Under the pieces are notes generated by a model. It had not been told where the DNA came from and made no database searches. It saw nothing but the letters and a program-made list of their open reading frames with translations. Source: Leguminivora glycinivorella (lineage: Eukaryota; Arthropoda; Insecta; Lepidoptera; Tortricidae). Taken from it: a DNA stretch of 64,000 nt. Positions 29,649-41,872 of this stretch are shown in pieces (the first letter of the stretch is position 1; each line of letters begins with the position of its first letter). The stretch covers positions 9,314,585 to 9,378,584 of the forward strand of contig NC_062978.1 of NCBI RefSeq assembly GCF_023078275.1. Reading direction: 5' to 3'. The translations under genes were made by a program, and so were the position numbers.

Positions 29649-32600
29649 GAGTGAAAAAAGATTACAGTTTTTAATGCTTCGAGCAGTTCGAGCATTAAAG
29701 AACACGAGAATAGCTTACAAGACTTACGAGTAAAAGCTGAAAAAGATATTTATGTAGGTATGTAGGTGCCAAAATAAATACAAACATTTGGTGTTTACTC
29801 TTCTGGCGGTTAATTTCTTAAGAAAATGAACCCATCCGCACACAAACTTTTCTAATTTAGTTTATTCTGAATAGATGCTACAGAAGTTGGTCGGCTCGAT
29901 AAGAGTCGGGAAGGCGGCGAGACGGTTGGTTTCCGGCCGACATAGTGATAAACTTCACCGAATACATTTACCACTATTTATTGTGCAAACACACTTTAAC
30001 GACCTTGTTATAATTATTATCAGTAAATCAACTTCGTAGAACGTAAGCTCAAATAGTGCTAACCATTGTCTCATTGTTTTGTTATTAATTGGCATTTGTG
30101 TCGCTTTTTAAGTAATTTTACTTTTTCCTGTACCGAAATATTTCTGGGACAGATATTTCATTAAAACATAACACCACCCCCTTGTTTTCGTCTTGCATAG
30201 TGTATACTCTTTTGTCTATGTCCAATAAAAAGTTTTATTGTTTAAAGACTCAATTCTGAATGAAAAGATTTTGCTAAGTAAAAAGGTTTCTAAAATAGGG
30301 TGTTATACAGCGCCGCCGTGTCGAAATATTGCCATGGTCAGTAAGTGACAAAGTGTTTCTAAGGAGTGACAATTGAACATCACGGGACGCGTGAAAGAAT
30401 AGCGCGCGCGCAGACAATAGAGGGTATGGCGCCAGGGCGTCGGCGCGGGACATAACGGCGAGTAGCATTGCAAACGGCTTTCGATGGTGACATAGCAGAG
30501 GCGAACCAGCATAATTCCGTTCTCGTTTACTATTTTCTTATTATTTTTAGTTCAGGTTTAAAGATCCGCGCAAATATCAAAGAGACATCTACATCTCATA
30601 ATATTTTGTTTCTACTCGTGACTTAATTCCTTACATAACTTAGTATTGAGGGTGGCAACGTCGACCTACGCGTGCAGAGACTGCAGAGATCACACTTATA
30701 CTGGATCTTTTGAGTCGATAGGCTATAAACCAACCGTCCGAGGCGTTGTGAATCACAGGCCAACCCGTCGATGTACCCACAACGTATTGTTCTGCAGGTA
30801 GACCACCACTTACCGTCATTACGGGCTAAATAACAAGTGAAACGCACAGGAAGCGATATTATCTGTTGATTTTGACAGTAATCCAGGAATAACACTTTGC
30901 TTCACGTTTAGGAATTAGGGAGGCAATGAATGGTACAGGTAGTTGACTCATTGCCGTGTAAATAGCGCCGGCAACGGCATCTATTCTTAGAGGTTCATTC
31001 TCTAGAATAGCGTTTTGGGTTTTCCTGTATCATGTAATAAGTATAAGATAGGGATTTGTGTGAGAGACTGCTATTATAAGTTCGAGGAAAACAGATTTTT
31101 TAATGAAGTGGAATCAGATCTATAGACATGGACTCATTAGAATAAAGATGCGTAATAATATGAATCGGAAAGCTGTAAGCATGCGCAAGTAGGTATTATT
31201 ACACATCTTCATACTGCGTGTAATGCGATACATATAGGTATGTACACGCTTATGCCTTCTGCTTCTCTACCTATATATGCGTAATTGCGTATACAACATT
31301 GACATATTGTGTCGTCACCTTATGGCCGATATGTAAAATTTTGTCAGTGATACCAACTGTGTATTTTTGACAAGATATACTTAAACTAAAATTTGTATAT
31401 TTCTTGCTTTGGGTTAATGTACAAATTCAACCACCGTGAAGCTGACTTGTAACCCCCAAATTTGCACAGGGATTTCATCCACAAAAATATGTTACCGAAA
31501 AAAAGCAGTTCCGGCCGACAAAGTGGAAACGAAAGATTGCTTTTCGCCGAATCGGGTCGGTTCATAAAAGGGTCATTCTCCGAAAATGTTGAATGACCCG
31601 AGTCGTTCCTTGCGAAGTATTAAGACAATGTATTGTATCAGTGGCCCATGTGGCAGACTCTGGGCCGGGTGGAGCCCATTGCTAGCGGACGCATATACGT
31701 GAAGCCATGAATAGAAATAAGAACCGTTGTCTGTAACGACTTTATTTGGAATTTAGATACTCCTTTAAACTTTAATAGCATTAAATTGAAAGATCTTTTT
31801 TAATTTTAAACCATTACATCTAATCGAATTCGCCACAAAAGAAGACAAAATAATATCTACTCATCTATACTTGCGTGCTACGCTTTAAAAACGTTTACGC
31901 TGCGCTGAAAATCACTCCAAAAATGTTTTTTCAGTACAGATGGTGTTTTTTTTACGCACTAGTGCGAGAAGTGGTTCATTATATGTCAGGTCGAAACTTC
32001 GGAGGGCCATCGCAATTAGGTACCCTAATGCACCTTATCATAAAAATAGCAGTGAGTAGTCTCACTTTCTGCACTTGCCGAGTCTCAATTTGAGAAAATT
32101 GCGACATGAAAGCGAGCAGACACCCGCTACCGCTTCCCGCTCGCAGTGCCGCCACGCTCCTAACATATGTTTACGCACTCATTCATTTGTGCTATTAATG
32201 GGTCCATTCAGCATTGTCTTGCACATGCGCGGCGGAAGTGCATCGCCACGGTCCCACCCGCGCCCCCAGCGATGCATGCTGGCGACAATTTGCAGAAACG
32301 TTCCATCGTTATTTATTTAAAATTCATTTAAGTACCTACCTAAGTATCTACTCATATGTCAGAAGAATACAAAAAAATCACGGTGTCTGTTCTTTTGAGA
32401 AAACAAGTCAAGTAGCAAGATTTTCAAAATTCTGCAACTTTCGGAAGTTTAAAAAATGTGTCACGTAGCTTATATATGAGTTTTATTTGTAACATTTTTT
32501 ATCCTATCCCAATTTAACTAAATGTAGCGCTTGATGATTTTGACATAAGACTAGACATTTTCATCTGAATCCTTAGTGTGACATAAGAATATTATATGTC

Positions 32601-34083
32601 GCTTCGTCTGTACCTAATTCTCAAAATGAAGTATTAGTACCTTGTAGCTAAAACGATTGAAATTGTACAATCATACATACATATAATTTGTTTCTTAGGT
32701 AACTCAACCACTCGAACATAATCTTCACATTCAAGAGAATATAATTTATGCAGATCATACCAGAACGTAAACATTTTCGCATAAGAACATACTTCGGACC
32801 GTTTGACATAAGTTACGCTTGCGTTTATCCATTCTTGAAGTCGCTCTACATAATTACCACGGCGATAGATGTCTTCACAAACGCCTTCCCTACATACTCA
32901 GCAGGCTGCCCTCTGACATCAGACAGGAAGCCAACAAAGTTACATTTGGTAAAAAGCTGCATAGTTACCTCGTAAATTGCGTATAGAAATTGCTTAGCAT
33001 AGTTTTGTGGGACACTGTACTTGTATAAACTGTATACTTTTATGTTAAAATACGTAAATAAAAAATAATAATATCTAAACATTAACTCTCGTCTGTTGTC
33101 ATACATACCTATGTTAACTAGTTTGTTCATCAATATTAATCCACGGTGGTGTTGAGCGTGTTTATTGTCAATTTATTTGTATAATTACAGATTTGTTACT
33201 GCCATTCAATCAATCAATCAGTCAATATCATTTATTTGCAAGAATACTTAATTGTAGTTACTGGTTGTTCTTGTAAGAATTATCAGTCACAGTATTCTAT
33301 CGTGGTTAAACGATGTGCAAATATTAAAGAGAAAAAGCTACTAATACATAACATTAGCATTGCATTATTAGAAAATTATCATTATTAGGTACATTGAATA
33401 TAATTTGATTTGAATTAGACATTAATTACCTACTTATTAATATTATTATGTTCATATATTCCTTTACACTATAAAAACATTGTTCTAACAGAAAACTTCT
33501 CATTTTCTTCCGAAAATCAGTTGTTTTTAAAGCAGCGGTTACGGATGTAGCTAATTACCTAGCACTTTAGTAATATATTATTGTGAAACAAATGTGTGCG
33601 AAGTGTTCCATAAACAAAAATAGAGACCAAACAATGTAATTTTAGAACACAATGAAATAAGTTCATGAATAATTACAATTACCTGCTGAAAAGATACTCT
33701 CTGGTTCTGACATAGTACCTATTGCGGACCTATTGAGATCGACCAATCGGGCGTCATTTGATAGACATTTTGAATGAACTTTATGTTTAAATGACACCAG
33801 TCCGATCACTGTTGATCACAAAACTCAAAAATCTATATTTCCTCGATAAATTTTGTGATCCGAACTAATAGACGATAAATTGATATCACGATATATATTA
33901 GATTTTGAGTAAATCACAATTCATTGTACAATAATAATAGTCCTTGTCTTAGATATGTGATAGACATGTTTTGCTGCATTTGCTAATAAGAGACAGAGTT
34001 AACGCCAAGCTGTTTCAGCGCCGATTTCCGCAATCTTCTCTTGTCAGTCCTGCGGTAGACTATGCCGGTCTCGTATCGGTTTA
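29649..34083. other. 4.4 kb without a supported gene
   Basis: Mostly AT-rich. GC-richer patches lie at 30300-30500 and 32100-32290. Short open frames are present but none has recognisable domains. A sequence resembling one end of the 57576 MITE (ACCCTAATGCACCTTAT) is at about 32022. A possible LINE tail is near 33205-33250. Confidence 0.4.
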
Positions 34084-34087
34084 TTAA

Positions 34088-34863
34088 GGCGATACAGGAG
34101 GGGTCAATTCTCCATACAAACGCTCTCAACTATTTCCTCCCTGGGTTTTGAAGATAGAGCAATGATGTTTTCAACACAGACTATTTTTTTTTATCTGTGT
34201 TGGACCGTTTTGATTTTTTTGATATTCTTAGTTTTAAAAACGCTAGAACCCATCAAACATTTCCAAAAACGGCCTTATTGATTATGGCGCAAAAAAATTG
34301 TGGTACATACATACAACACATACAACCACGCCTGTATCCCATAAAGGGGTAGGCAGAGCACATGAAACTACTAAAGCTTCAGTGCCATTCTTGGCAAATA
34401 AGCGGTTGAAAGAAAACGAAACTGTGACATTGCAGTGACAGGTTGCCAGCCTCTCGCCTACGCCACAATTTAACCCAAAAATTGTGGTATTCAAAATTAA
34501 TTATAATAATATAATATATTATTAGTAAGTTAAATATTATTTAACTTTATCTTAAAAATAAAATACAATTAAATTAAAAACTAATCTAAATTAAATTAAT
34601 TATAATAAATAAAATATTCAAAATTGGTAACAATTAGTCAAAAAAAATAACTGTTCGACACAGATTATTGCATTGCTATTCAGATTTTTAAATTTCCTTA
34701 CGATTGATTAAGTTTTGAAGGAGGAAACAGTCGAGAGCGGAACCTTGAAATTAAAGATTTTTTCGCAATATCTTTTAAATGAGTTGTTCTGAATGGACAT
34801 TTTTAATTCCTAAATTGAAAGGGGTGCTCCTTTCCATTTTAGCGTTTTCGCTCCTGTAGCGTC
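34088..34863. mobile_element. TTAA-type non-autonomous element, copy 2, carrying a SINE
   Basis: Flanked by TTAA at 34084-34087 and 34864-34867. The short inverted ends are GGCGATACAGGAG on the left and CTCCTGTAGCGTC on the right. The interior matches the copy at 28204. A SINE-like element (34306-34476) with its own target duplication interrupts it. The TTAA duplication suggests mobilisation by a piggyBac-type transposase. Confidence 0.82.
34306..34476 (+). mobile_element. SINE-like element with 13-bp target duplication
   Basis: Flanked by AAAAATTGTGGTA on both sides (34293-34305 and 34477-34489). It contains the CCCATAAAGGGGTAGGCAGA block shared with 1060-1116 and 7215-7362. A duplication of this length fits LINE-mediated target-primed insertion. 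I did not find clear tRNA-like A and B boxes. Confidence 0.75.
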
Positions 34864-34867
34864 TTAA

Positions 34868-36030
34868 ATCACCAAAAAGGGTGCCTCTCGAATGTTACAC
34901 CATAAACCGCCTGCAATAGACGTTAAGGTCAATGATGATTGTCTCAGATTAATAAGACTCATGATAGTCATCAAATTTACAAAATACTTACGTTCGCCGG
35001 TCGTTGGAAGCCCTGCATCGTGCTACGAAATCCGTAGCCGGCCGTAGCGTTCTAGCCTCGGAGGCTGCACTCACACCCTTCACATCCTTTACCACCCGTG
35101 GTTATACTAACGTTGATAAATTTAAACCATAATGTTGATAATTATCTGACTGTTCAGTCGTTTATTAAATTATCTAAATGTATAATAAGTTAGAACATAA
35201 ACATTGAACACTTTAAGAAATAAACACAAAAGTTACATTTTCAATCAATGTTAAATATTTGCTGTTTAATGTAGAGTTGTATTACGTTTGTACAGAACTC
35301 ACTGGGCGTGGCAAACATGAAATTGATAATAATAACAAAACGATCAAAGTAATAAAAAACCGTTTGTCTGCAATTTAACTAGATGAACTATTAGCAAAGT
35401 TCTAAGTATGACAAATAAATAACAGATGAGTGTGCATATTTCTTGCAACGGTATCTTAGACCATTAAGATAGGCTGAGATGCCGACTTTCATTAGGGTGG
35501 CCCTCACCCGAATCGGCTAGAAAAGCCGATCATATGATAATTGACTTGTCTGGGACCAGCTCGCGTCCGGCTCGCACCCCTTCAATAAATATTTTCCGAT
35601 AAAATTATTATGCCTTTTAAAAAATGCCATGAGCCCAATTCTCGGAATCTCCTACCCGGGGCGGTTTATACAAAGATCCCGACAGAGACAGCTTTACGAG
35701 CCACGTCTCGGGATGGACAAGGACAGCCTGAATGGAATGAAGTTCAACGCAGACGTCGTCGGGCAAACTGTGAGAATTACAGGGAATGGATTTATTTATT
35801 GGGCCGCGTTGTTCCGTTATGAACGAAGTCGGTAAATAAATAAATATGCCTTTTATTGGCTCTGGCGAGATGTTTTATCTTTCCGAGGCAATACCTAGAA
35901 GCGCTAATAACTACATCCGCAGTTCCGTACCACTACGACATTGTTACATTACACTCATAATATTTTAGCCAAACACAAAGTTTTCAAGGCTTCCGAAAAC
36001 ACATAAATATTTAAGTAGGTAGGTAAGTTA
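34868..36030. other. No gene supported
   Basis: Includes moderately GC-rich patches at 35460-35590 and 35630-35830. The latter has overlapping ~70-codon frames without recognisable domains. Confidence 0.35.
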
Positions 36031-36032
36031 AT

Positions 36033-36276
36033 CCCAGCGCCTGAGATGGGCAGTTCACCCTGAAAGAATGCCAGATATGAGGGCTCCTAAAATCATGACC
36101 AGGTGGACACCGCAAAAAAAAAGGCCTAGGGCTAAACCTCGAAAAAGGTGGCTGGATTGTGTGGAAGAGGACCTTAGGAGAATGACTAAATATACCAACT
36201 GGAGGAGGGTTGCCAGAGATCGCGACAACAGGAGGAAGATAGTGGAGGAGGCCAAGACTCACAAAGGGTTGTAGCG
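36033..36276 (+). pseudogene. RTE-like LINE, C-terminal tail of the polyprotein
   Basis: The frame reads LRWAVHPERMPDMRAPKI, then RPRAKPRKRWLDCVEEDLRR and NWRRVARDRDNRRKIVEEAK before a TAG. The pattern RGRP-KRW-D-V--DL----NW---A-DR--W is the conserved C-terminus of RTE-type and related non-LTR retrotransposon proteins. Nothing upstream resembles the reverse transcriptase, so this is a strongly 5'-truncated copy. The following AT-rich sequence may be the 3' tail. Confidence 0.78.
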
Positions 36277-36869
36277 CTGTCGGAAGAAAAGGAGATTTAA
36301 TTAGGTATGTTCAAGTGAAAATATTCCGAACACCTCTCGAAATCAAATAGGAGGTAACTGACACAAGATGTTGGCCGTGACTATCTATTTACTGCAGACT
36401 GTAGGTAGGTACAAGTGGGATAACTATACCTACACAAATTCTATTTGCGTGCAAGTGAGTTTTGTGAGCGACCATTGACCTCCGTCTGAGGCATGCGACA
36501 GAAAATGAAGACTTTGTCTATTAGTCGGAACGGAGGCGGCCTAGTGCTAATTAACACATGAAGAACTGGCGCGACATTGTTGCCGCCTTACGCACTTGCT
36601 GGAACTGTCTTCATTGCTGTGAGTACCACATAAGGTACTTGCGGATAAGCTGACCCGGTTCTTTAGGTTGACAACAATGAAAACTTTCAGAATTTCGTAC
36701 TTTCTTTTATAAATGTGAATAGGTCCATAGGTCCAAATGTTGTGTCTGGGCTCGGTAGATATGTAATTATTTACCTACTATTAAGTTCACAAACCAAACT
36801 GCAAGTAAATTAAAAGTTATGATTAGCTATTTTAGTCGCAGCAGGGTTCAAGTAGGCATTGGGTTCCTA
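36277..36869. other. AT-rich DNA, nothing recognised
   Basis: No gene or repeat structure was seen. Confidence 0.4.
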
Positions 36870-37480
36870 CCTTGTATTGTGTGCGTGTGGATTGAGTGAG
36901 CACCTTCCGAAAATAAAATAAAATATGCTGATCATTTAGTAAAAGTTCTAAAACAATTGTAAAACGAATCTCTGACTTTGTAAAAAGATAAATCAAAAGA
37001 TACAGTCATTAACATGTGCTCACTCAGTTCTCACAAACTACCAACGAAAACAGTGAATGTATTCATTTAACATATAATATTTATATACTAACATTTAGTA
37101 AAAAATATGCCAACCTACCTCTATAAATTTTAGATCACCTAGTTACGTATTTAATTTTTTACAAATACATAGTTTCTTATGCTCACTCAATCCTCACACT
37201 TTTGAAAAGCCGAATTTTGATGAAAAACATAAGATTTAGACCGCTATTATATGTGTATAGTTTAGTAAAAGTGAAATGGGAATTTGTAAAATACAAAACG
37301 AACCACTAACGTGTCAGGTTTTTTTATAATAATTTTTTGTAAGTGAGTGCTCACTCAGTCCACACGTTTTGAGGAAATTAAAAATGTAAATATCTTAAGA
37401 TTGGTAGCACCACAGACACTCGAAAGTACTTCAACATTTAGTAAAAAAATTTACTAAATATCCACCATCTAATATTTTAT

Positions 37481-37598
37481 CCTCCTGAGTCCCGGGCCAA
37501 TTTTTCCGATTTTGAATTTGGAACTTTCTTTTATTTGTTTAAGAGTTCAAAACTCGAATTTAATTTGTACTTGTACAAGTACGCGGGGACTCAGGAGG
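37481..37598. mobile_element. 118-bp MITE inside the left foldback arm
   Basis: The ends CCTCCTGAGTCCC and GGGGACTCAGGAGG are inverted repeats. TTAT flanks both sides (37477-37480 and 37599-37602). The opposite arm lacks it and reads straight through, which proves the insertion. Confidence 0.85.
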
Positions 37599-38365
37599 TT
37601 ATATTCGTTGTCTGGTTTTAAAGATATTCAGACATAACTTTTCTCATACAAATGTATCATGTAGGGTGACCACACTATGTCGGCTCCTGATTTCTGGTTT
37701 CTTACTAGTGAAGTATTATATTCTTTGTTTCTTACCAATTATCATTCATGTCCTTTTGAATGCATGAATGTCGATATGGTTATTATCTTGACGTCGATAA
37801 AAATTACACAATACACATCATCACTAGGCCAAGAACATAACCTAAAAACAGTTTGCAGATGGAGAATTAATATGGTATTAGTTTAATATAAACTATTATC
37901 AAAATTGAACGAAACTCCCCAATCTCAATATGACAATGAGAAGGCGGGGAAAACCAGACAACGAATATAAAATATTAGATGGTGGATATTTAGTAAAAAT
38001 TTTTACTAAATGTTGAAGTACTTTCGAGTGTCTGTGGTGCTACCATACCAATCTTAAGATATTTACATTTTTAACTTTCTCAAAACGTGTGGACTGAGTG
38101 AGCACTTACAAAAATTTATTATAAAAAAACCTGACCCTTTAGTGGTTCGTTTTGTATTTTACAAATTCCCATTTCACTTTTACTAAACTATACACATATA
38201 ATAGCGGTCTAAATCTTATCTTTTTCATCAAAATTCGGCCTTTCAAAAGTGTGAGGATTGAGTGAGCATAAGAAACTATTTGTAAAAAATTAAATACGTA
38301 ACTAGGTGATCTAAAATTTATAGAGGTAGGTTGGCATATTTTTTACTATATGTTAGTATATAAAT

Positions 38366-38694
38366 CATCATCCTCCTTGCGTTATCCCGGCATTTTGCCA
38401 CGGCTCATGGGAGCCTGGGGTCCGCTTTGACAACTAATCCCAAGATTTGGCATAGGCACTAGTTTTTACGAAAGCGACTGCCATCTGACCTTCCAACCCG
38501 AAGGGTAAACTAGACCTTATTGGAATTAGTCCGGTTTCCTCACGATGTTTTCCTTCACCGAAAAGCGACTGGCAAATGTCAAATGACATTTCGCACATAA
38601 ATTCCGAAAAACTCATTGGTGCGAGCCGGGGTTTGAACCCGCGACCTCCGGAACGAAAGTCGCACGTACTTACCGCTAGGCTACCAGCGCTTTT
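38366..38694 (-). mobile_element. tRNA-derived SINE inside the right foldback arm
   Basis: On the minus strand it starts AAAAGCGCTGGTAGCCTAGC, with an A-box-like TAGCCTAGCGG, a B box GGTTCAAACCC (complement of about 38628-38640) and a tail ending GGAGGATGATGATG. It is flanked by TATATAAAT on both sides (38357-38365 and 38695-38703). The opposite arm has one uninterrupted copy of this site. Not a functional tRNA: no complete cloverleaf. Confidence 0.88.
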
Positions 38695-39104
38695 TATATA
38701 AATATTATATGTTAAATGAATACATTCACTGTTTTCGTTGGTAGTTTGTGAGAACTGAGTGAGCACATGTTAATGACTGTATCTTTTGATTTATCTTTTT
38801 ACAAATTCAGAGATTCGTTTTACAATTGTTTTAGAACTTTTACTAAATGATCAGCATATTTTATTTTTATTTTCGGAAGGTGCTCACTCAATCCACACGC
38901 TCACCCTTGTATTACGATATAAAACAAAAATATGTTCGACGTATGTATTTGTAACCTATGTCATAATTATACTACCTACTCATGTCTAATCCAATAGCGT
39001 ACTTACCTAAGTACAGTCCCCCTTGCATACTAATTTGCAGCTGACTGTACCTTGAGTCAAAGCGTTTCACCAAACACTAGCATTCTGAAAAATAATACTG
39101 GGTA

Positions 39105-39247
39105 CGTAGCCGAATGGCACAAACGCTCACGAAAGGAAACGCTCGTAGATATCTATCTCTATCGCTCTTGCGTATTAGCGCGAAAGAGCCAGACTTTCGC
39201 GGCGTTTCGTTTTCGTTTCGCGTCGCAGAAATTCCATTCGACTACGG
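39105..39247 (+). mobile_element. GTAGCCGAATGGCA MITE, copy 1
   Basis: Starts GTAGCCGAATGGCACAAACG and ends with the inverted ATTCCATTCGACTACGG. The interior has GTAGATATCTATCTCTATCG. A second copy follows immediately in the same orientation. Confidence 0.85.
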
Positions 39248-39254
39248 CACCAGG

Positions 39255-39404
39255 GTGGCTAGCCGAATGGCACAATCGCTCACGAAACGCTCACGAAACG
39301 AAGCGCTAGTAGATATCTATCTCTATCGCGCTTGCGTATTGGCGCAACAGAGCCAGCGGCGTATCGCTTTCGTTTGGCGTCGGAGAAATGCCATTCGGCT
39401 ACGG
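39255..39404 (+). mobile_element. GTAGCCGAATGGCA MITE, copy 2 (tandem)
   Basis: Starts with TAGCCGAATGGCACAATCGC and ends TGCCATTCGGCTACGG. It differs from copy 1 by substitutions and a short ACGAAACGCTC duplication. The two copies are separated by only a few bases. Confidence 0.85.
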
Positions 39405-39821
39405 GGCCTGGTCACACGCCCCTCATGACACGGTTGAACACTATATTTCTTAGACGGAGAAAAGCGACACACTTAACAAGTCGTATATAAAGCTATTAAA
39501 TTATGTCATCTGTGACTCACCTAGTTCATTGAGAAAATGTTACACTCGTAGATAAAGCAGTTGACCAATCGGTTAAAATTGTAACTCAATATCACTTTAA
39601 TGGGACTGATTTAGGGTCAGAAGTGAACAGTTTTATTGAAATGATAAGAGTTATTGGTTACTCTTGCGAAATGTCTGTCAATAAACAATCGAATTTCTCG
39701 CATATCAATAGTTATTTAATAATACAAATAGAACTATTACGAAAATATTACTCTAGCTAAGCGATCGAATTTGAAGTCAACCTACTTTACTGACTCTTCA
39801 GTGGATGTTTGCCTAGACTTC

Positions 39822-40262
39822 GCCATTCGCTCTTGTCCTGTGCAATCTGGTGCCATTCAGTTCCTTGAAGGTCGTACGGGTCCTAGGTCTTCCTACCGGA
39901 GTCTCCCAGTTGGTTGTGCCAGCGTGCCAGGTACATTCGCTCTTGCCCTGTGCAATCTGATGCCATTCAGTTCCTTGAAGGTCGTACGGGTCCTAGGTCT
40001 TCCTACCGGAGTCTCCCAGTTGGTTGTGCCAGCGTGCCAGGTACATTCGCTCTTGTCCTGTGCAATCTGATGCCATTCAGTTCCTTGAAGGTCGTACGGG
40101 TCCTAGGTCTTCCTACCGGAGTCTCCCAGTTGGTTGTGCCAGCGTGCCAGGTACATTCGCTCTTGCCCTGTGCAATCTGATGCCATTCAGTTCCTTGAAG
40201 GTCGTACGGGTCCTAGGTCTTCCTACCGGAGTCTCCCAGTTGGTTGTACCAGCGTGCCAGGT
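39822..40262. repeat. 110-bp minisatellite, 4 copies
   Basis: CATTCGCTCTTG starts units at 39824, 39934, 40044 and 40154, an exact 110-bp period. Copies differ at single positions such as GTCC/GCCC and CTGG/CTGA. Because 110 is not a multiple of three, all frames rotate; the open frames of up to 142 codons crossing it are repeat artefacts. Confidence 0.93.
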
Positions 40263-41280
40263 AACCTCTCTTGAAATAAACTTCATACTTAAACATCGCA
40301 GTCAAACGTATAGCAATCAAATTTGGGCTGAAGGCGTAAAGTGTAGACGAATTGGTTCGGCATTAGCGGCTGCGATAGCGTGGAGTCAACTTTTCATTAT
40401 TCAGTTATTCTGTTATGAGACCTCACTTAATGATAATGAGGTAGGAATATGAGTAATTAATTGTGCGAAGACTGCGTGGCATTGCACTACTCATGTCTAA
40501 TCCAATAGCAATCTATATTAGTGAGCAAAACGTTGAAGTTTAAACAAGACATAGGGCCAGTGGCTATAACTAATCTAATAACATGTATAGTATTTTTTTA
40601 AGTTACTTGCAATATTTTTGTTGGTAAGTATATATTGAACCTGCCCCCCAGACTCAAAATTTAACCTTACCTTAATTTTTTGCAAGGAACTATAAATTAA
40701 TCAACCACGCCTCGCGCCCCCCAAATTATTAAATGGCAAAACCTCCAATAGACCACTTCAAACTGATCTAGAAAATCCACTTTTAGTAAGAATCCTAAAG
40801 GTTATCCATTAATTACTGAACATTCTGCATCATATAGCATGGTCGACATGTGTAAAACTGAAATAAATAAATAATGTTATTTGTATGGCAGATTGCCTCT
40901 TTTCAATCCAATATGTTGTGTCATCAAACCTATTGTCATTCATGGAGCTTACATAAAACATTCTGTGAATAGTCCCTATCCGTACACTCACGCTTTACTT
41001 TTTTTTGTGAAATTTAAACCGCTGTTTATGTAAAGACATTGTGTCTATTACTTTAAACATTTTTGAGTATAACTTTTTCCCAAGGCAGGATTGCTGGGCC
41101 GTGAGAATAGATCGCGTGCAGCAAACGCATCTCGTTAGGCAAGCATTAGGTAAACAGGGTATTAGCGTGTTTAACTTTATATGTATGCTATGCCACCCGG
41201 CCCGCACTTCCATATCGCACGGAAACGTGGGCGCACTACTAGGTACGAGTAAAAGATTCGGACTGAGATGTCAATTAGAA
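40263..41280. other. No gene supported
   Basis: AT-rich. Short open frames only, including overlapping frames on both strands at 41000-41290 with no domain signal. Confidence 0.4.
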
Positions 41281-41282
41281 AA

Positions 41283-41380
41283 ATAACGCCTAGCACCAAT
41301 AGTACAAGCTTTGCTTAGTTTGGGGCTAGGTTGATTGGTGTAAATTGTCCCCCAATATTTCTTATTTATTTTATTAAATA
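41283..41380 (+). mobile_element. SINE-type 3' end fragment (same family as 4780-4915)
   Basis: Shares AGTACAAGCTTTGCTTAGTT, TTGGGGCTAGGTTGAT and CCCCAATATTTCTTATTT with the copy near 4.8 kb. Confidence 0.65.
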
Positions 41381-41872
41381 AATGCGCTACTGGCGGCGCC
41401 TGCGACAACCATAGACCATACATAGGCCATCATGATGGTCTTGTCGCCACCGCTTATGGCCGAATCATCAATGTTAATTTTCCCCGTGTTACAATCTATC
41501 GCCATATCAAATTGAAAATGTAATATAGTTAACTCCTCCTAAGAGGAAGATCTTCGCATTTCTAATAAATAATGTCATAGAGCTAATCGGTCTGTGTCCC
41601 AAATTAAGTATTAGTCTTTGTTGCGAGTTCGACCACTTACCAAGTTATCACGCAAACGCATTTTTTTCTGAAGAGGAGACGGATAGGTTACACAATTTAA
41701 CAGTGGTATCTGAAAGATAGGCTACCGCCTAAAATAATGCACCGCATGTAAATATCAACACAATTAGAACACCGGAAAATGCAGGCCACTATTTAATGTG
41801 TAGAGTGTCGGTTCCCAAGGCGGGTATCTAATCAGAAACAGTTTACACGTCGTAACATTTATGGAGGCTTAT

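Larger units (their letters stand above)
36879..38904. mobile_element. Foldback (FB-like) transposon with tandem-repeat arms and 9-bp target duplication
   Basis: Left arm 36879-37619 and right arm 37950-38904 are reverse complements interrupted only by younger insertions; the spacer is 330 bp. Outer ends are GTGTGCGTGTGGATTGAGTG on the left and, on the complement of the right, GTGAGCGTGTGGATTGAGTG. Both sides are flanked by CCTTGTATT (36870-36878 and 38905-38913). Each arm consists of about four diverged ~165-bp units, each with a TTTAGTAAAA box and a TGCTCACTCA-TCC-CACA box (about 37017, 37182 and 37350 on the left). Drosophila FB elements likewise have long inverted arms built of short tandem repeats and make 9-bp duplications. 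No transposase frame is present; the spacer frame at 37677-37886 is unrecognised. If transcribed, the locus could also form a ~600-bp hairpin RNA. Confidence 0.88.

Noticed and set aside
39771..40452. Open frames up to 142 codons on the plus strand
   Set aside because: They are produced by the 110-bp tandem repeat read in rotating frames.
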